The translations under genes and the position numbers were made by a program. DNA of 64,000 nucleotides from Leptonema sp964619535 (GTDB lineage Bacteria > Spirochaetota > Leptospiria > Leptospirales > Leptonemataceae): NCBI GenBank assembly GCA_964619535.1, contig CAZUEX010000007.1:1-64000 (forward strand), read 5' to 3'. Positions 32,383 through 41,642 of this stretch are shown here, piece after piece (position 1 is the stretch's first letter; every line of letters begins with the position of its first letter). The notes under the pieces are model-generated. The model had not been told where the DNA came from. It was given only the letters and a program-made list of their open reading frames with translations, and did no database searches.

Positions 32383-33440
32383 ATCGATCTGATCTACAGA
32401 ATACCAGGGAAGATGCCGGTCGCTCGAAAGAGACGGAATCGGAAGAGTGGATCAGGCCCGAAAGTCTGGCCGACTTTGTCGGGCAGCCGCGGCTGCGCGA
32501 GCGCCTGGGCGTGGCCCTTGAGGCAGCGAAAAAACGCGGTGAAACCCTGGATCACGTTCTTTTCTCAGGGCCGCCCGGCCTTGGCAAAACCACTCTGGCC
32601 GCCATTCTGGCAAAAGAGATGGGTGGACGTTTTCATTCTACAAGTGCTCCTGTGTTAACCAGGCCAGGGGATCTTGCCCGTATCTTAACCTTGCTTGAAG
32701 AGGGCGACATCCTTTTCATTGATGAGATTCACAGGCTGCAAAGAAGTTGCGAAGAGATCCTGTACTCGGCCATGGAGGATGGCTTTATTGATTTTGTTCT
32801 GGGTGAGGGTATGTCGGCCCGCTCTGTAAAGCTGCATCTGAAGCCGTTTACACTGGTGGGTGCAACGACGCGGTCCGGTATGCTGTCTGCACCGCTTCGG
32901 GCACGGTTCGGGATTCATCTGAAGCTTGATTTCTATGACGAAGACAGCCTGGCCACGATCGTTATGCGCGCCGCACGGGTGTATGATCTAAGCCTGTCAG
33001 AGCCGGCCGCTGCCCTGCTTGCCTCACGGTCTCGCATGACACCGCGAGAATCGCTGCGATTGCTCAGGCGGGTTCGGGATTATGCCACATTGCTGCGGCC
33101 CGAGCGTATCGAGCCTCCCTTTATTGAGCAGTGTATGAGCAGCCTGGGGATTGACTCTCTGGGCCTGAATGAAACGGATCGCCATATTCTACGCCTGATG
33201 GCAGAACGCTATCGTGGTGGTCCTGTGGGTCTGCGTACGCTGGCAGCGCTGATCGATGAAGAGGAGCGTACTATCGAAGAGAATCATGAACCGTTTCTGT
33301 TGCGAATCGGTCTGATAGAAAAGACGCCCCAGGGCAGGGTTCTGTCTGCTGCAGGCAGAAAATACCTGGGTCTGGGGGCAGAAGTGGTGAAGGGGAATGA
33401 TGACGACGTTTCAAAAGGTCCGGAACTCCCTTTTACGTGA
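32379..33440 (+). CDS. ruvB: Holliday-junction helicase RuvB
   Basis: A AAA+ motor that drives branch migration with RuvA. Walker A GPPGLGKTT, Walker B DEIHRL, sensor motif and arginine finger (RSGMLSAPLRARFG), and the C-terminal winged-helix (ETDRHILRLMAERYRGGPVGLRTLAAL) are present. I place the start at the GTG at 32379 (GTGA overlap with the upstream stop) rather than the ATG at 32343, because the extra residues are not conserved. ruvC and ruvA lie about 17 kb away. Confidence 0.95.
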   Translation: MNRSDLQNTREDAGRSKETESEEWIRPESLADFVGQPRLRERLGVALEAAKKRGETLDHVLFSGPPGLGKTTLAAILAKEMGGRFHSTSAPVLTRPGDLARILTLLEEGDILFIDEIHRLQRSCEEILYSAMEDGFIDFVLGEGMSARSVKLHLKPFTLVGATTRSGMLSAPLRARFGIHLKLDFYDEDSLATIVMRAARVYDLSLSEPAAALLASRSRMTPRESLRLLRRVRDYATLLRPERIEPPFIEQCMSSLGIDSLGLNETDRHILRLMAERYRGGPVGLRTLAALIDEEERTIEENHEPFLLRIGLIEKTPQGRVLSAAGRKYLGLGAEVVKGNDDDVSKGPELPFT

Positions 33441-34359
33441 GGTTCCTGCCGATCCCGATCAGCAGTTTGATGAGCGTTTTTTTCGCTCAGCTCTGTGGGT
33501 CGGTGTACTCTTTTCTGCCGTGCTGGCCTCGGTGTTTTCGCGCCAGTTTCCATCGCTTTCTCTGGACCTGCTGCATTCAGGCCTTGTTGCCGAGCGGCAT
33601 CCGGAATCGTCCATCTATCCTGTCCTTGTAGATCAGCTGAATCCAACGCCACCTGTACCGGGGCAGAAGCGTGCCTACTCTGATGTAACCTCGGGCGGCC
33701 GTGGTGGAATCACGGAAAACAGGGGCTTTCACACCATGTCTGCCGATGATACGCTCTTTGTGTCGCTTTCGGGAGACGGAGGCGGCGGTGGATCATCGTC
33801 GCCCGCTGGCAGCAGCTCCGCTGTTCGTTCCGATGCGTTAAACCGTGACGAGCCGGGGCAGCAAAGGCGCAGAACAGAGGGGCAGGGCGGTACCGACACA
33901 ACGGGTGCCAGTCCAGGAAGGCCGGGTAGCGGTGAGAGCCTGCCCATGCGCATACCGTCGAACTACCGATTTCGCAACGATTTTGCCCTGCGGTGGGATG
34001 GTTCTCCCACTGTGTCTATAGCAACACAGGAACTGGCCGGTTATAAGTATTTTCGCGATATGATGCGGCAGATACGTGAGAACTTTGCGCCTCCTGGGTT
34101 AAACCTTGCCTGGCGTGACCAGGCCGGTACTGTAATCAGTCAGCCAATCAAGCCACAGGTCGTTCGAGTGCTCTTCTTGCTGGATCGTGAAGGAACCGTA
34201 CAGGACGTTCGCATTGTATCCAGTATGGGGCAGGTGCCCGTGGATGAGGCATGCTACCGGGTGCTGCACAAGCAGAACTTCGGCCCGCCTCCACCCGAGG
34301 TGTTCCGCCACGGGAACATCTTCGGCATCAACTTTCTGTTCCCGCCTGTGTATCGGTAG
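33397..34359 (+). CDS. TonB-like protein
   Basis: A 320-residue protein with one N-terminal membrane helix (about 33-52), a Gly/Ser/Pro-rich periplasmic linker (about 85-195) and a C-terminal domain (about 215-318, VVRVLFLLDREGTVQDVRIVSSMG) of TonB type. It may transmit proton-motive-force energy to an outer-membrane receptor. No ExbB/ExbD gene lies near. It overlaps ruvB by 44 bases; the ATG is preceded by AAGGGG. The last base abuts the convergent App1-like gene. Confidence 0.7.
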   Translation: MMTTFQKVRNSLLREVPADPDQQFDERFFRSALWVGVLFSAVLASVFSRQFPSLSLDLLHSGLVAERHPESSIYPVLVDQLNPTPPVPGQKRAYSDVTSGGRGGITENRGFHTMSADDTLFVSLSGDGGGGGSSSPAGSSSAVRSDALNRDEPGQQRRRTEGQGGTDTTGASPGRPGSGESLPMRIPSNYRFRNDFALRWDGSPTVSIATQELAGYKYFRDMMRQIRENFAPPGLNLAWRDQAGTVISQPIKPQVVRVLFLLDREGTVQDVRIVSSMGQVPVDEACYRVLHKQNFGPPPPEVFRHGNIFGINFLFPPVYR

Positions 34360-35910
34360 TTACAGTCTTTCGGCGGCCTTCTTCAGCTGGTCTTGCAGGC
34401 CAGGCGTTGTAAACGCTGTGTTTTCGATGGTGGCCAGCAGGGCTGATTTCTGAATCGTTTCGCCGCGAAGCTCCTGGTTCAAGCAGGCCTCTGCAACAGG
34501 CATAAGATCCTCTACCTGTAGCAGGGATGCATCGATGGCCAGCAGTGTTAATTCAAAGGCATTTTTATAGGCCACAGGCAGAGAAATGTTACCGGCTTCG
34601 ATGGATGCCCGTAGATCTGGCGTTGCTTCCAGCATGGCCTGATGCATTTCAGCGGATCCCATTTCGGGTTTCACCTGATGAATCCATACGGCCTTTACCG
34701 GATTGATCGCACCGTGAACGGACAGGTTCTGTTCTACCAGAGAGGCAATCCGTTTTGCCGAGTCTCGGTTTATGGCTTCCCTTTCATGGAAGTTCAGGTG
34801 ATAAAAGTAGTCCTCGATTTTGTCTGTTGCTACGTTGCCCAGCAGCAGGTGTTGATAGATGGTAAAAATGAAGTAGTCGCTTTCGGTGTTGTCGCCGATC
34901 AAAACCTCCTGGCTGCCGGTGGGCATCATCGTTCTCTGTTCAAGCAGCACGGTGAGCTTGTAGGCGATCTGGTCTACAATGCTCTGCATGGTGGAGCCGA
35001 GGAAGCGGGCGGATCGCTCCATGGCCTCATTCATGTTCTGCGTCATGTAGTCTTCGATGTTTGACAGCACCTCCAGCGTTTTACGAACGATGGAATTGAT
35101 GGGGCCCAGGAGATCCTTCAGAAAGAGTGCATCGTGGTTGATCTGGAAACGTTCGAATACGCCTTCCAGGGTACGCCGGAAAAAGCTCGGTGAAGCGGAA
35201 AGAAAAAACAGCGGCACATTTTCCGTGTCCAGGGCTCGATAGAACTGTTCCATGCCAGGAAGCGATCGCTTGGACTCGATGCGTTCGAAAAGCGTTTCCA
35301 TAAGGCCCTGGCGGCTATCGATCTTCGTATCCAGGAAGGTTTGATCGATATCGGACGTAACAACCGGGCCCGTAAAATCATCGGACAGGATGCGCAGTCT
35401 GGCATAACCGATTACCGTATCCTTCTGCGAATACTGGCTGGAGCCGGTTCCAAGATAGGCCAGGTCCGACATATGCTGGCGGATGGAATCCACTCCGAGA
35501 AGAACGATGCGCAGCAGATATCGACCGGGCTCCAGGGCAGGAAAGTCTCCGGTCTCTACCGTAAAGGATGTGCCTTTCTGTGGAGCAATGTCATGCCATA
35601 CGGCCAGGGGCGGTGCCGATTTCAGATCCTCCGCATCAGCGGGCAGAACCTCCAGTCGCAGCCTTGCTCCGCGAACGGGAGTGATGCCCGCATCCTGCAC
35701 AGCGCGAAAGCGTCGGATCATCGAACGAGGCAGCATGGCCGTCGGGCTCCACGGCTCATAAAGGTGGCTTTGCAGAACCGGTACGTCGAAGATCTGGCCG
35801 TGGATCCTTACCCGCTGTGCCGTTCCGCAGGCACCCGTGAACAGAGCGATACGACGGCGCCCGATTTCGGGAACACCGGTGGAAGGACTTTGCTGCGTTT
35901 CGTTGTTCAT
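34360..35910 (-). CDS. App1-like (DUF2183) phosphatase-domain protein
   Basis: A 516-residue protein whose N-terminal part is beta-rich and whose centre is a HAD-like DUF2183 domain: the nucleophile motif in VVTSDIDQTFLDT (about 190-203) and FFLSASPSFFRRTLEG. Related App1 proteins are phosphatidate phosphatases. The last ~200 residues are helical and unassigned. It has no signal peptide, so it should be cytoplasmic. It converges with the TonB-like gene (adjacent stops) and diverges from the deacetylase gene with 24 bases between their starts. Confidence 0.65.
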   Translation of the reverse strand: MNNETQQSPSTGVPEIGRRRIALFTGACGTAQRVRIHGQIFDVPVLQSHLYEPWSPTAMLPRSMIRRFRAVQDAGITPVRGARLRLEVLPADAEDLKSAPPLAVWHDIAPQKGTSFTVETGDFPALEPGRYLLRIVLLGVDSIRQHMSDLAYLGTGSSQYSQKDTVIGYARLRILSDDFTGPVVTSDIDQTFLDTKIDSRQGLMETLFERIESKRSLPGMEQFYRALDTENVPLFFLSASPSFFRRTLEGVFERFQINHDALFLKDLLGPINSIVRKTLEVLSNIEDYMTQNMNEAMERSARFLGSTMQSIVDQIAYKLTVLLEQRTMMPTGSQEVLIGDNTESDYFIFTIYQHLLLGNVATDKIEDYFYHLNFHEREAINRDSAKRIASLVEQNLSVHGAINPVKAVWIHQVKPEMGSAEMHQAMLEATPDLRASIEAGNISLPVAYKNAFELTLLAIDASLLQVEDLMPVAEACLNQELRGETIQKSALLATIENTAFTTPGLQDQLKKAAERL

Positions 35911-35970
35911 GAATTGCTTGCTTGATATCGCTTCATGACGATGATGTCAAACAGGAGATCGCACCCCAGA

Positions 35971-36915
35971 ATGTTTTCTACCAAAAAAAAGACTGCAGGC
36001 GAATCTGTTTCAAAGAGGTCAGACCTGCCTCTGCCCATCTTCATATACTCTCCAGGCTACAACCTGCAGCTTGAGGCTCATGTTTTTCCAGCAGTAAAAT
36101 TCAGCCTGATCCATGCCCGACTGAAAGAGGATCCTGCCTTTGCAGAACATCGCTTTTTTGAACCGATTCCGGCCTCGTACGACGACGTAGCTACGGTTCA
36201 TAAAAAGGACTACCTGCAGGATCTTCTTACCCAGAACTTCTCACGGCGTGTCTATCGCAGCGAACTGCCCCTTACCAAAAGTATTGTAGATGCCTTTTTC
36301 CTTGGAACAGGGGGCACCATCATGGCTGCAGAGATGGCCCTCGATTACGGGCGCGCCATGAATCTGTCAGGTGGCTTTCATCATGCCTTTGCAGACCATG
36401 CAGAAGGCTTCTGTTATATTAACGATGTGGCCGTGGCAGTGCGCGTTATGCAGAAGCAGAAACGCATCAAACGGGCCCTGATTATTGATCTCGATGTGCA
36501 TCAGGGGAATGGAACGGCGAAGATCTTTCGTCACAGCAGGCACGTCTTTACGTTCTCCATGCACGAAGAGAAGAATTATCCGATCAAGGAAAAAGGCTCC
36601 CTGGATATCGGTCTGCCTTCTGCCATGCATGACAGCGAATATCTGGATTTACTCGAGAAGAACCTTACGAAAGTGAAAAAGAGCTTTAAGGCGGACCTGG
36701 TGGTCTTTGTGGCCGGTGTGGATCCCTATGAGAACGATCGTCTCGGTGGCCTTTCCATTTCGAAGGAAGGCATGGCAAAGAGGGATCGTCTTGTTTGTGA
36801 GATGTTTGATGATACTCCAATGGCCGTGGTGCTGGCCGGTGGATACGCGATCAAAACCGAGGATACGGTGGATCTGCACATCCAGACAGCCCGGGCACTG
36901 GCCGGAATGCTATAA
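35971..36915 (+). CDS. Histone-deacetylase family amidohydrolase
   Basis: A zinc-dependent deacetylase of the HDAC/AcuC family: catalytic pair GGFHHAF, DLDVHQGNGTA (zinc Asp and His), AGVDPYENDRLG (zinc Asp) and the late GGYAI tyrosine. It is a single-domain enzyme of about 315 residues and may act on acetyl-lysine or acetylpolyamines. I prefer the ATG at 35971 with AGGAGA upstream; an ATG at 35935 is possible but lies in the divergent promoter zone. Confidence 0.85.
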   Translation: MFSTKKKTAGESVSKRSDLPLPIFIYSPGYNLQLEAHVFPAVKFSLIHARLKEDPAFAEHRFFEPIPASYDDVATVHKKDYLQDLLTQNFSRRVYRSELPLTKSIVDAFFLGTGGTIMAAEMALDYGRAMNLSGGFHHAFADHAEGFCYINDVAVAVRVMQKQKRIKRALIIDLDVHQGNGTAKIFRHSRHVFTFSMHEEKNYPIKEKGSLDIGLPSAMHDSEYLDLLEKNLTKVKKSFKADLVVFVAGVDPYENDRLGGLSISKEGMAKRDRLVCEMFDDTPMAVVLAGGYAIKTEDTVDLHIQTARALAGML

Positions 36916-37002
36916 GATGCTGCTGGAAAAACGAAATCGACATATGTTTGATGCAATTCCTGCATCGGCTTTCGATTACTTCACTGTATGCAGGTCGCAA
37001 GT

Positions 37003-37866
37003 ATGAGCCTATTCGGACGACTGGATGAGTTGCGGGAGAAGAAGCGGAAGGCAAAAGCCGAACGCGACAGCGATAAGAAGATTGAGCTGCCCGATCTCGA
37101 TGAGCAGGAGATTCTCGAAGACCTGCACGTGCAGCCGCTGATGCGAGGTGTACTGCCTTCCGGTGAAGTGCGCATTTTCGGCAAGTACTCGGATACTGAA
37201 ATCAACGAGCTGATGGAGTGGTCCGGTATCTTTCGCGAAATCGAAAGGAAAGACTACAAGGACTATCATGTTGAGCTGCAGTATCTGTCCGAGCTGGATC
37301 AGCGTATTCTCATTCGCTGGCAATCAGAGATTCTCTTTCATCTGCGGCTAAAGCTGTCCCACTTTCGCTTTCGCCTGAATCCAGGAGCACCGAGCAAGAA
37401 GCTACTCTACATTGACTGGCTGATGACCCGTCATCCCCTTGCCAGCAAGGTCCGTCAGGAGCGTCTGTTCCCGGGGCAGGATATGCCAGGGCTTGGCATC
37501 TTTAACGAGATTGCCGATTTCGTCTTTAATCTGGCGCTTGGTGTTGGTGCAAAGGGAGCCTTTAATATTCCCGAGTATTTTCATGATGCCGTTCTGTTTC
37601 ACAGACAGTTCCGTTTTTATGATCCCGTGCGGGAGGCCTGTTTTCGAGGATTGATTCGTGATCTGCGAAGGCACGGGGCCCGACGAATCTCCAATGCCCT
37701 GGCGGAAGGAAAGATTCGTGATCAGGACGGGCAGGAGGTTCACTGGGTTCCAGGCGAGATGATCCACCTGATTGATCCGGAATTTGGTGATATGATCTGG
37801 AGTCAGGACTACTTTACGCGAGTCGTGCGTCATCTGAAGCGCGTCCATTTTGAGATGATTGAATAG
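37003..37866 (+). CDS. Conserved-type hypothetical protein
   Basis: I do not recognise this ~287-residue soluble protein. It starts with a charged helix (MSLFGRLDELREKKRKAKAERD) and continues with aromatic-rich helical segments (QYLSELDQRILIRWQSEILFHL). There is no signal peptide, membrane helix or enzyme motif. The ATG at 37003 is preferred to that at 36988. Its position between the deacetylase and a HAD phosphatase gene gives no functional hint. Confidence 0.6.
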   Translation: MSLFGRLDELREKKRKAKAERDSDKKIELPDLDEQEILEDLHVQPLMRGVLPSGEVRIFGKYSDTEINELMEWSGIFREIERKDYKDYHVELQYLSELDQRILIRWQSEILFHLRLKLSHFRFRLNPGAPSKKLLYIDWLMTRHPLASKVRQERLFPGQDMPGLGIFNEIADFVFNLALGVGAKGAFNIPEYFHDAVLFHRQFRFYDPVREACFRGLIRDLRRHGARRISNALAEGKIRDQDGQEVHWVPGEMIHLIDPEFGDMIWSQDYFTRVVRHLKRVHFEMIE

Positions 37867-37884
37867 GACCCGCTTGACGCTGCA

Positions 37885-38592
37885 ATGCGGCCGGGAATTC
37901 CATCTTCAATGACCGTTCTTAAAGACGTCCAGGCCGTCCTCCTCGATATTGATGGAACCCTTTTCTCAAGTGAGGAGTTGCTCCTTGACGTTTACCATGC
38001 AGCCATGGTAGACTTTCGCAACCGTCATGGACGTCCGGAGCGTCTGCCCGACCTTCCAGAGATCATGGCTCAGATCGGGCAGCCTGTAAAAACCATATTT
38101 CAGAACCTGTTACCCGAACTGGAAGAGGCCGATCGCGATGAAATATCGGCCATGATCTTGAAAGACCTGGTTCGCCGCATTGAGGCAGGGGAAGGGCATC
38201 ACTATGATGGAGTGGCCGAAACCCTGCAGAAGCTACATGCTGCCGGTATTCGCATCTTTGCAGCCTCAAACGGGCGCAGGGCATACGTTGAGGCGATATT
38301 AAAGGCTGCAGGCGTCGATTCCCTGTTTGAGGCCGTTCCTGCTATCGATAATGTTCGTATCTTCAACAAGAATGAGCTTGTGGCTGTTACCCTTGCGGAT
38401 TATGGTCTGACAGCCCGCCGTTGCATCATTGTAGGGGATCGCAGTACGGATCGTGATGCGGGCCGGGCCAATGACGTGCCCTTTGTGGCTGCCCTTTACG
38501 GGCATCATGGAAGTGCTGAAGAGCATGAAGGGGCCGTGGCTACGATTCAGGCCTTCCCGGAATTGTTACCTCTTCTCGGCCTGTCAGGATAA
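37885..38592 (+). CDS. HAD-superfamily phosphatase, Gph-like
   Basis: A 235-residue HAD hydrolase with motif I LLDIDGTLFSSEE, a helical cap, motif II IFAASNGRRAYV, Lys in FNKNELVA and motif IV IVGDRSTDRDAGRA. It resembles phosphoglycolate phosphatase or beta-phosphoglucomutase relatives, but no substrate can be assigned. The ATG at 37885 or the internal ATG near residue 9 are both possible. A bidirectional terminator follows the stop. Confidence 0.82.
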   Translation: MRPGIPSSMTVLKDVQAVLLDIDGTLFSSEELLLDVYHAAMVDFRNRHGRPERLPDLPEIMAQIGQPVKTIFQNLLPELEEADRDEISAMILKDLVRRIEAGEGHHYDGVAETLQKLHAAGIRIFAASNGRRAYVEAILKAAGVDSLFEAVPAIDNVRIFNKNELVAVTLADYGLTARRCIIVGDRSTDRDAGRANDVPFVAALYGHHGSAEEHEGAVATIQAFPELLPLLGLSG

Positions 38593-38594
38593 AA

Positions 38595-38618
38595 AAAAGG
38601 CCGCTTATGCGGCCTTTT
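38595..38618. terminator. Bidirectional terminator between HAD and TPR genes
   Basis: A perfect 10-bp stem (AAAAGGCCGC/GCGGCCTTTT, loop TTAT) with A/T tracts on both sides serves both converging units. The TPR gene's stop codon lies in the loop (38605-38607). Confidence 0.85.
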
Positions 38619-39384
38619 GCTTCGACTTTTTAAGTCGTGTGAAGATATCAAGTGCCCGTGAGTAATCACCCGAGAAAAGATATCCCATTCCTATTTCCAT
38701 CCATTCTGCATCTGTAAGCCCCTGTTTTTTTTCAAGCTTCTTCAGTTCAGGCATGGCCCGGGCATAGCGATCCCTGACTGCTTCATAATTGTTCTGATAG
38801 TCCCTTCCGTTCATCTTCTTGAAAAGGGCGAGAAAAAAGCGTTCGGCTTCATCATAATGATGCAGTTTCATCATGCAGATGCCTGCATACTGCATCAATG
38901 AGCCGTCAGAAAAATGCTCCCTGTATGTATCGAAGATCTGCAAGGCCTCTTCGTATTTCCCAAGATGATAGAGAGATAGAAAGACGCCTTCCGCAACACG
39001 CGGACTTCTGTTCGTCTGGATCAGCCGGCTTGTTACCCGAAACAGTAGATCGAACTGGGAAGAACGACGGCAGGACTCAACGAATCGATCCAGAAGCCAG
39101 GAGCCGTAAAAGCCTCGCTTCAAGATCCAGCCTCCGAGGCCTTTTGAGGCAGTTTCAAAATTGCGTTTATGATAGGATTGCATGGCGCTGTACAGCTCGC
39201 CAAACAGGCCATCTCCGGGTGGTGTGAAATCACGATGTTGACCGAGCTCCAGCAAGGCCAGGTGGTGCATTTCTGCCAGGCTGGTGTCTCCGCTATCATC
39301 CGCCACGGAAAGGACTTCCTGAAATTTTTGCTGGGAATAGAGCTCCCATGTGCGTTCGATCAATTCGCTGTTCTGCATGGTCAT
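38605..39384 (-). CDS. TPR-type helical repeat protein
   Basis: A ~259-residue protein of helix-turn-helix repeats (SLYHLGKYEEALQIFDTYREHF, YAGICMMKLHHYDEAERFFLALF, IGMGYLFSGDYSRALDIFTRL). No enzyme motif; it is a scaffold or partner-binding protein. The ATG at 39384 (or 39378) is chosen because the longer form from 39510 runs into the upstream activator gene. It is the last gene of the acyP-mgsA-activator run and ends in the terminator. Confidence 0.7.
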   Translation of the reverse strand: MTMQNSELIERTWELYSQQKFQEVLSVADDSGDTSLAEMHHLALLELGQHRDFTPPGDGLFGELYSAMQSYHKRNFETASKGLGGWILKRGFYGSWLLDRFVESCRRSSQFDLLFRVTSRLIQTNRSPRVAEGVFLSLYHLGKYEEALQIFDTYREHFSDGSLMQYAGICMMKLHHYDEAERFFLALFKKMNGRDYQNNYEAVRDRYARAMPELKKLEKKQGLTDAEWMEIGMGYLFSGDYSRALDIFTRLKKSKQKAA

Positions 39385-39463
39385 ACCCCTTGCGGCTGCT
39401 CTGAATTTCGGCTGCTTGCAGATAGCTTTGAAGAAAAAAAAGGAGGCCAGAGCGACGGGAAAC

Positions 39464-40663
39464 CTATCGTTGTATGGCAATCTGAGAAAGGTCGATGCTG
39501 TAGCGTTCAATCTTCTGGCGGAGGGTATTGCGGTGGATGCCCATCAGTTCCGCCGCTTCCATGAGCTTCCCTCCGGTGTAGACCAGGGTTCGAATGATGT
39601 GGTCACGTTCCATGTCTTCCAGGGTGGGATAGCCAGTGGTTTCCTGGCGCAATCTGCGCTCGGTCAGAGGAAGCGTGGATTCCTGGTGCGCGATCATCTT
39701 CTGGAACCGCTCCAGGATGCGGTCCGGAAGGTCTTCGTAGCGAAGCTGACTTCCGTCTGCAAGGACGCAGAGCCGTTCAATGGTATTCTCAAGTTCGCGG
39801 ACATTGCCGGGCCAGTCGTATTCGTTTAAGATGTTCCAGAGCACCGGGTCATTGATCTCGAAGGGTCTGCCATACTTCTTCTGGAACTGGTCGAGAAAGT
39901 ACCGTGTCAGGTTTTCGATGTCTTCGCGACGCTCACGCAGGGGAAGCAGGGTAAGCGGCACAACATTCAAACGAAAGTACAGATCTTCGCGAAAAAGGCC
40001 CTTTTTTACATCTTCTTCGATGTTTCTGTTGGTGGCCGCTATAATGCGAACATCCACCATGATTTCCTTGCCTGATCCAAGAGGCTCGATCGTTTTATCC
40101 TGGATAACCCGAAGCAGTTTCACCTGCAGTGAAAGCGGTAGCTCGGCAACCTCGTCGAGAAAGATTGTTCCCTGATTGGCAAGGAAGAACTTGCCTTCGC
40201 GGGATCGATGTGCACCGGTGAAGGCGCCCTTTTCTACGCCAAAAAGCTCGGATTCAAGCAGAGTTTCTGGAATACTGCCACAGGAAACCGTGATAAAAGG
40301 GAAGTTCTTACGCCTGCTGCGTTCGTGGATCATACGAGCCAGGCGAGATTTTCCCACGCCGGACTCACCAAGGATCAGAAGCGTTGTATCCACCTCTGCC
40401 ATCTTCTTTGCCGTGTTGTAGATCGCTTCCATGCGTGGATTCAAAGAACCGCGCAGCAAATGGAAGTCTCGAGGCGAGGTGCTGTGACGTAGAATAGCCT
40501 GGATTTCTCTTTGATCGCTTTTGTCGGTCCACTCCTGTTCTTCAAGAAAATCAATGATATCACGGGTAGAGTGAAAACGAGATTGCTGTGAAAGAAGAAT
40601 ACGGTACTGACGTCTGGAGATCCAGCCGTTGCGGAACAGTTTCTCAAAGGCCTCTTCAATCAT
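39464..40663 (-). CDS. Sigma-54-dependent activator (second of pair)
   Basis: A ~400-residue enhancer-binding protein: short N-terminal region without a receiver (about 1-65), AAA+ domain with Walker A GESGVGKS, the GAFTGA sigma-54 loop, DEVAELPLSLQVKLLRVIQ and WPGNVRELEN, and a C-terminal Fis-type helix-turn-helix (LMEAAELMGIHRNTLRQKIERY). The start at 40663 overlaps the preceding activator's stop by 8 bases. Paired activators of different size suggest a heteromeric or sequential control switch; target promoters are unknown. Confidence 0.87.
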   Translation of the reverse strand: MIEEAFEKLFRNGWISRRQYRILLSQQSRFHSTRDIIDFLEEQEWTDKSDQREIQAILRHSTSPRDFHLLRGSLNPRMEAIYNTAKKMAEVDTTLLILGESGVGKSRLARMIHERSRRKNFPFITVSCGSIPETLLESELFGVEKGAFTGAHRSREGKFFLANQGTIFLDEVAELPLSLQVKLLRVIQDKTIEPLGSGKEIMVDVRIIAATNRNIEEDVKKGLFREDLYFRLNVVPLTLLPLRERREDIENLTRYFLDQFQKKYGRPFEINDPVLWNILNEYDWPGNVRELENTIERLCVLADGSQLRYEDLPDRILERFQKMIAHQESTLPLTERRLRQETTGYPTLEDMERDHIIRTLVYTGGKLMEAAELMGIHRNTLRQKIERYSIDLSQIAIQR

Positions 40664-41642
40664 TCTGGGCCGCCTTCTGCAGTCTGTATTGCAGGGTTGT
40701 TCTTGAGATGCCAAGCATTTCAGCAGCCTGTTTCAGGTTGCCGTTGGCGCGTATCATGGCCATCTGGTAGAGCTCTCGTTCTATTTCCTGTACACGCCGT
40801 CTGTGAAAGTCAAGCTCCTTCTGTTTCGCTGCAAAGACATCATCCCGAAAGATGTCTGGCAGGTGCTCTGGCAGAATGGTATCGGTGTCCACCAGGGCCA
40901 CAAGCCTGTAGATGATATTCTCGAGCTCTCGAACGTTGCCAGGCCAGTCATATCTGAGAAAGCGATCCAGGGCCTCGGGGCTGATGTCCATCAGACGGCG
41001 GCCTGCGGAAGAACAGGCAAACCAGAGAAAGTGATCGATCAACAGGGGAATATCGTCTTTTCGGTCACGCAAAGACGGAACGTGTACGGTAAAGGAGCTG
41101 ATTCTATAATAGAGGTCCTTGCGAAACCTGCGCTTTCTTACCTCTTCCTCCAGATCCCGGTTTGTGGCAAAGACGAATCGAGCCGTGCTTTTCTGTGTTT
41201 GCTGTGCTCCGACCTTCTCGAATTCCCCCTCCTGGATGAGACGCAAAAGCTTCACCTGATAAGGAAGCGGGATCTCTCCGATCTCATCGAGAAACAGCGT
41301 GCCTTCGCCGGCCCGCTCCACATAGCCCACCGTCGTTGTATCGGCCCCTGTGAAGGCCCCTCGGGTATGGCCGAACAACTCATTCTCAAGCAGATCATGA
41401 GGGATGGCACTGAGGTTTACGGAGACCAGGCGGCCTGGCCTTTTTGAGTGTGCGTGTAACAGCCGTGCCACCTGTTCTTTTCCGGTTCCCGTTTCACCGG
41501 TAATCAGCACGGGATGTTCGAGCGGTGCAAACCGTTCCACCCTGTCCAGGATGCGTGCCATGGGGCCATCTTCGCGATACACAAAGGTGGCACCGGAGCG
41601 ACTGCTGAGACGCTGTGAATCCTGGTCTTGCTGTTCCGTCAT
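40656..41642 (-). CDS. Sigma-54-dependent activator (first of pair)
   Basis: A 328-residue activator consisting almost only of the AAA+ module (GETGTGKEQ, GAFTGA, DEIGEIPLPYQVKLLRLIQ, WPGNVRELENIIYRL) and a Fis-type helix-turn-helix (LKQAAEMLGISRTTLQYRLQ). It has no sensory domain of its own, so activity must be set by expression or by partners, as for PspF or HrpR/S. Its ATG overlaps the mgsA stop (ATGA) and its own stop overlaps the next activator, so all three are coupled. Confidence 0.87.
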   Translation of the reverse strand: MTEQQDQDSQRLSSRSGATFVYREDGPMARILDRVERFAPLEHPVLITGETGTGKEQVARLLHAHSKRPGRLVSVNLSAIPHDLLENELFGHTRGAFTGADTTTVGYVERAGEGTLFLDEIGEIPLPYQVKLLRLIQEGEFEKVGAQQTQKSTARFVFATNRDLEEEVRKRRFRKDLYYRISSFTVHVPSLRDRKDDIPLLIDHFLWFACSSAGRRLMDISPEALDRFLRYDWPGNVRELENIIYRLVALVDTDTILPEHLPDIFRDDVFAAKQKELDFHRRRVQEIERELYQMAMIRANGNLKQAAEMLGISRTTLQYRLQKAAQND

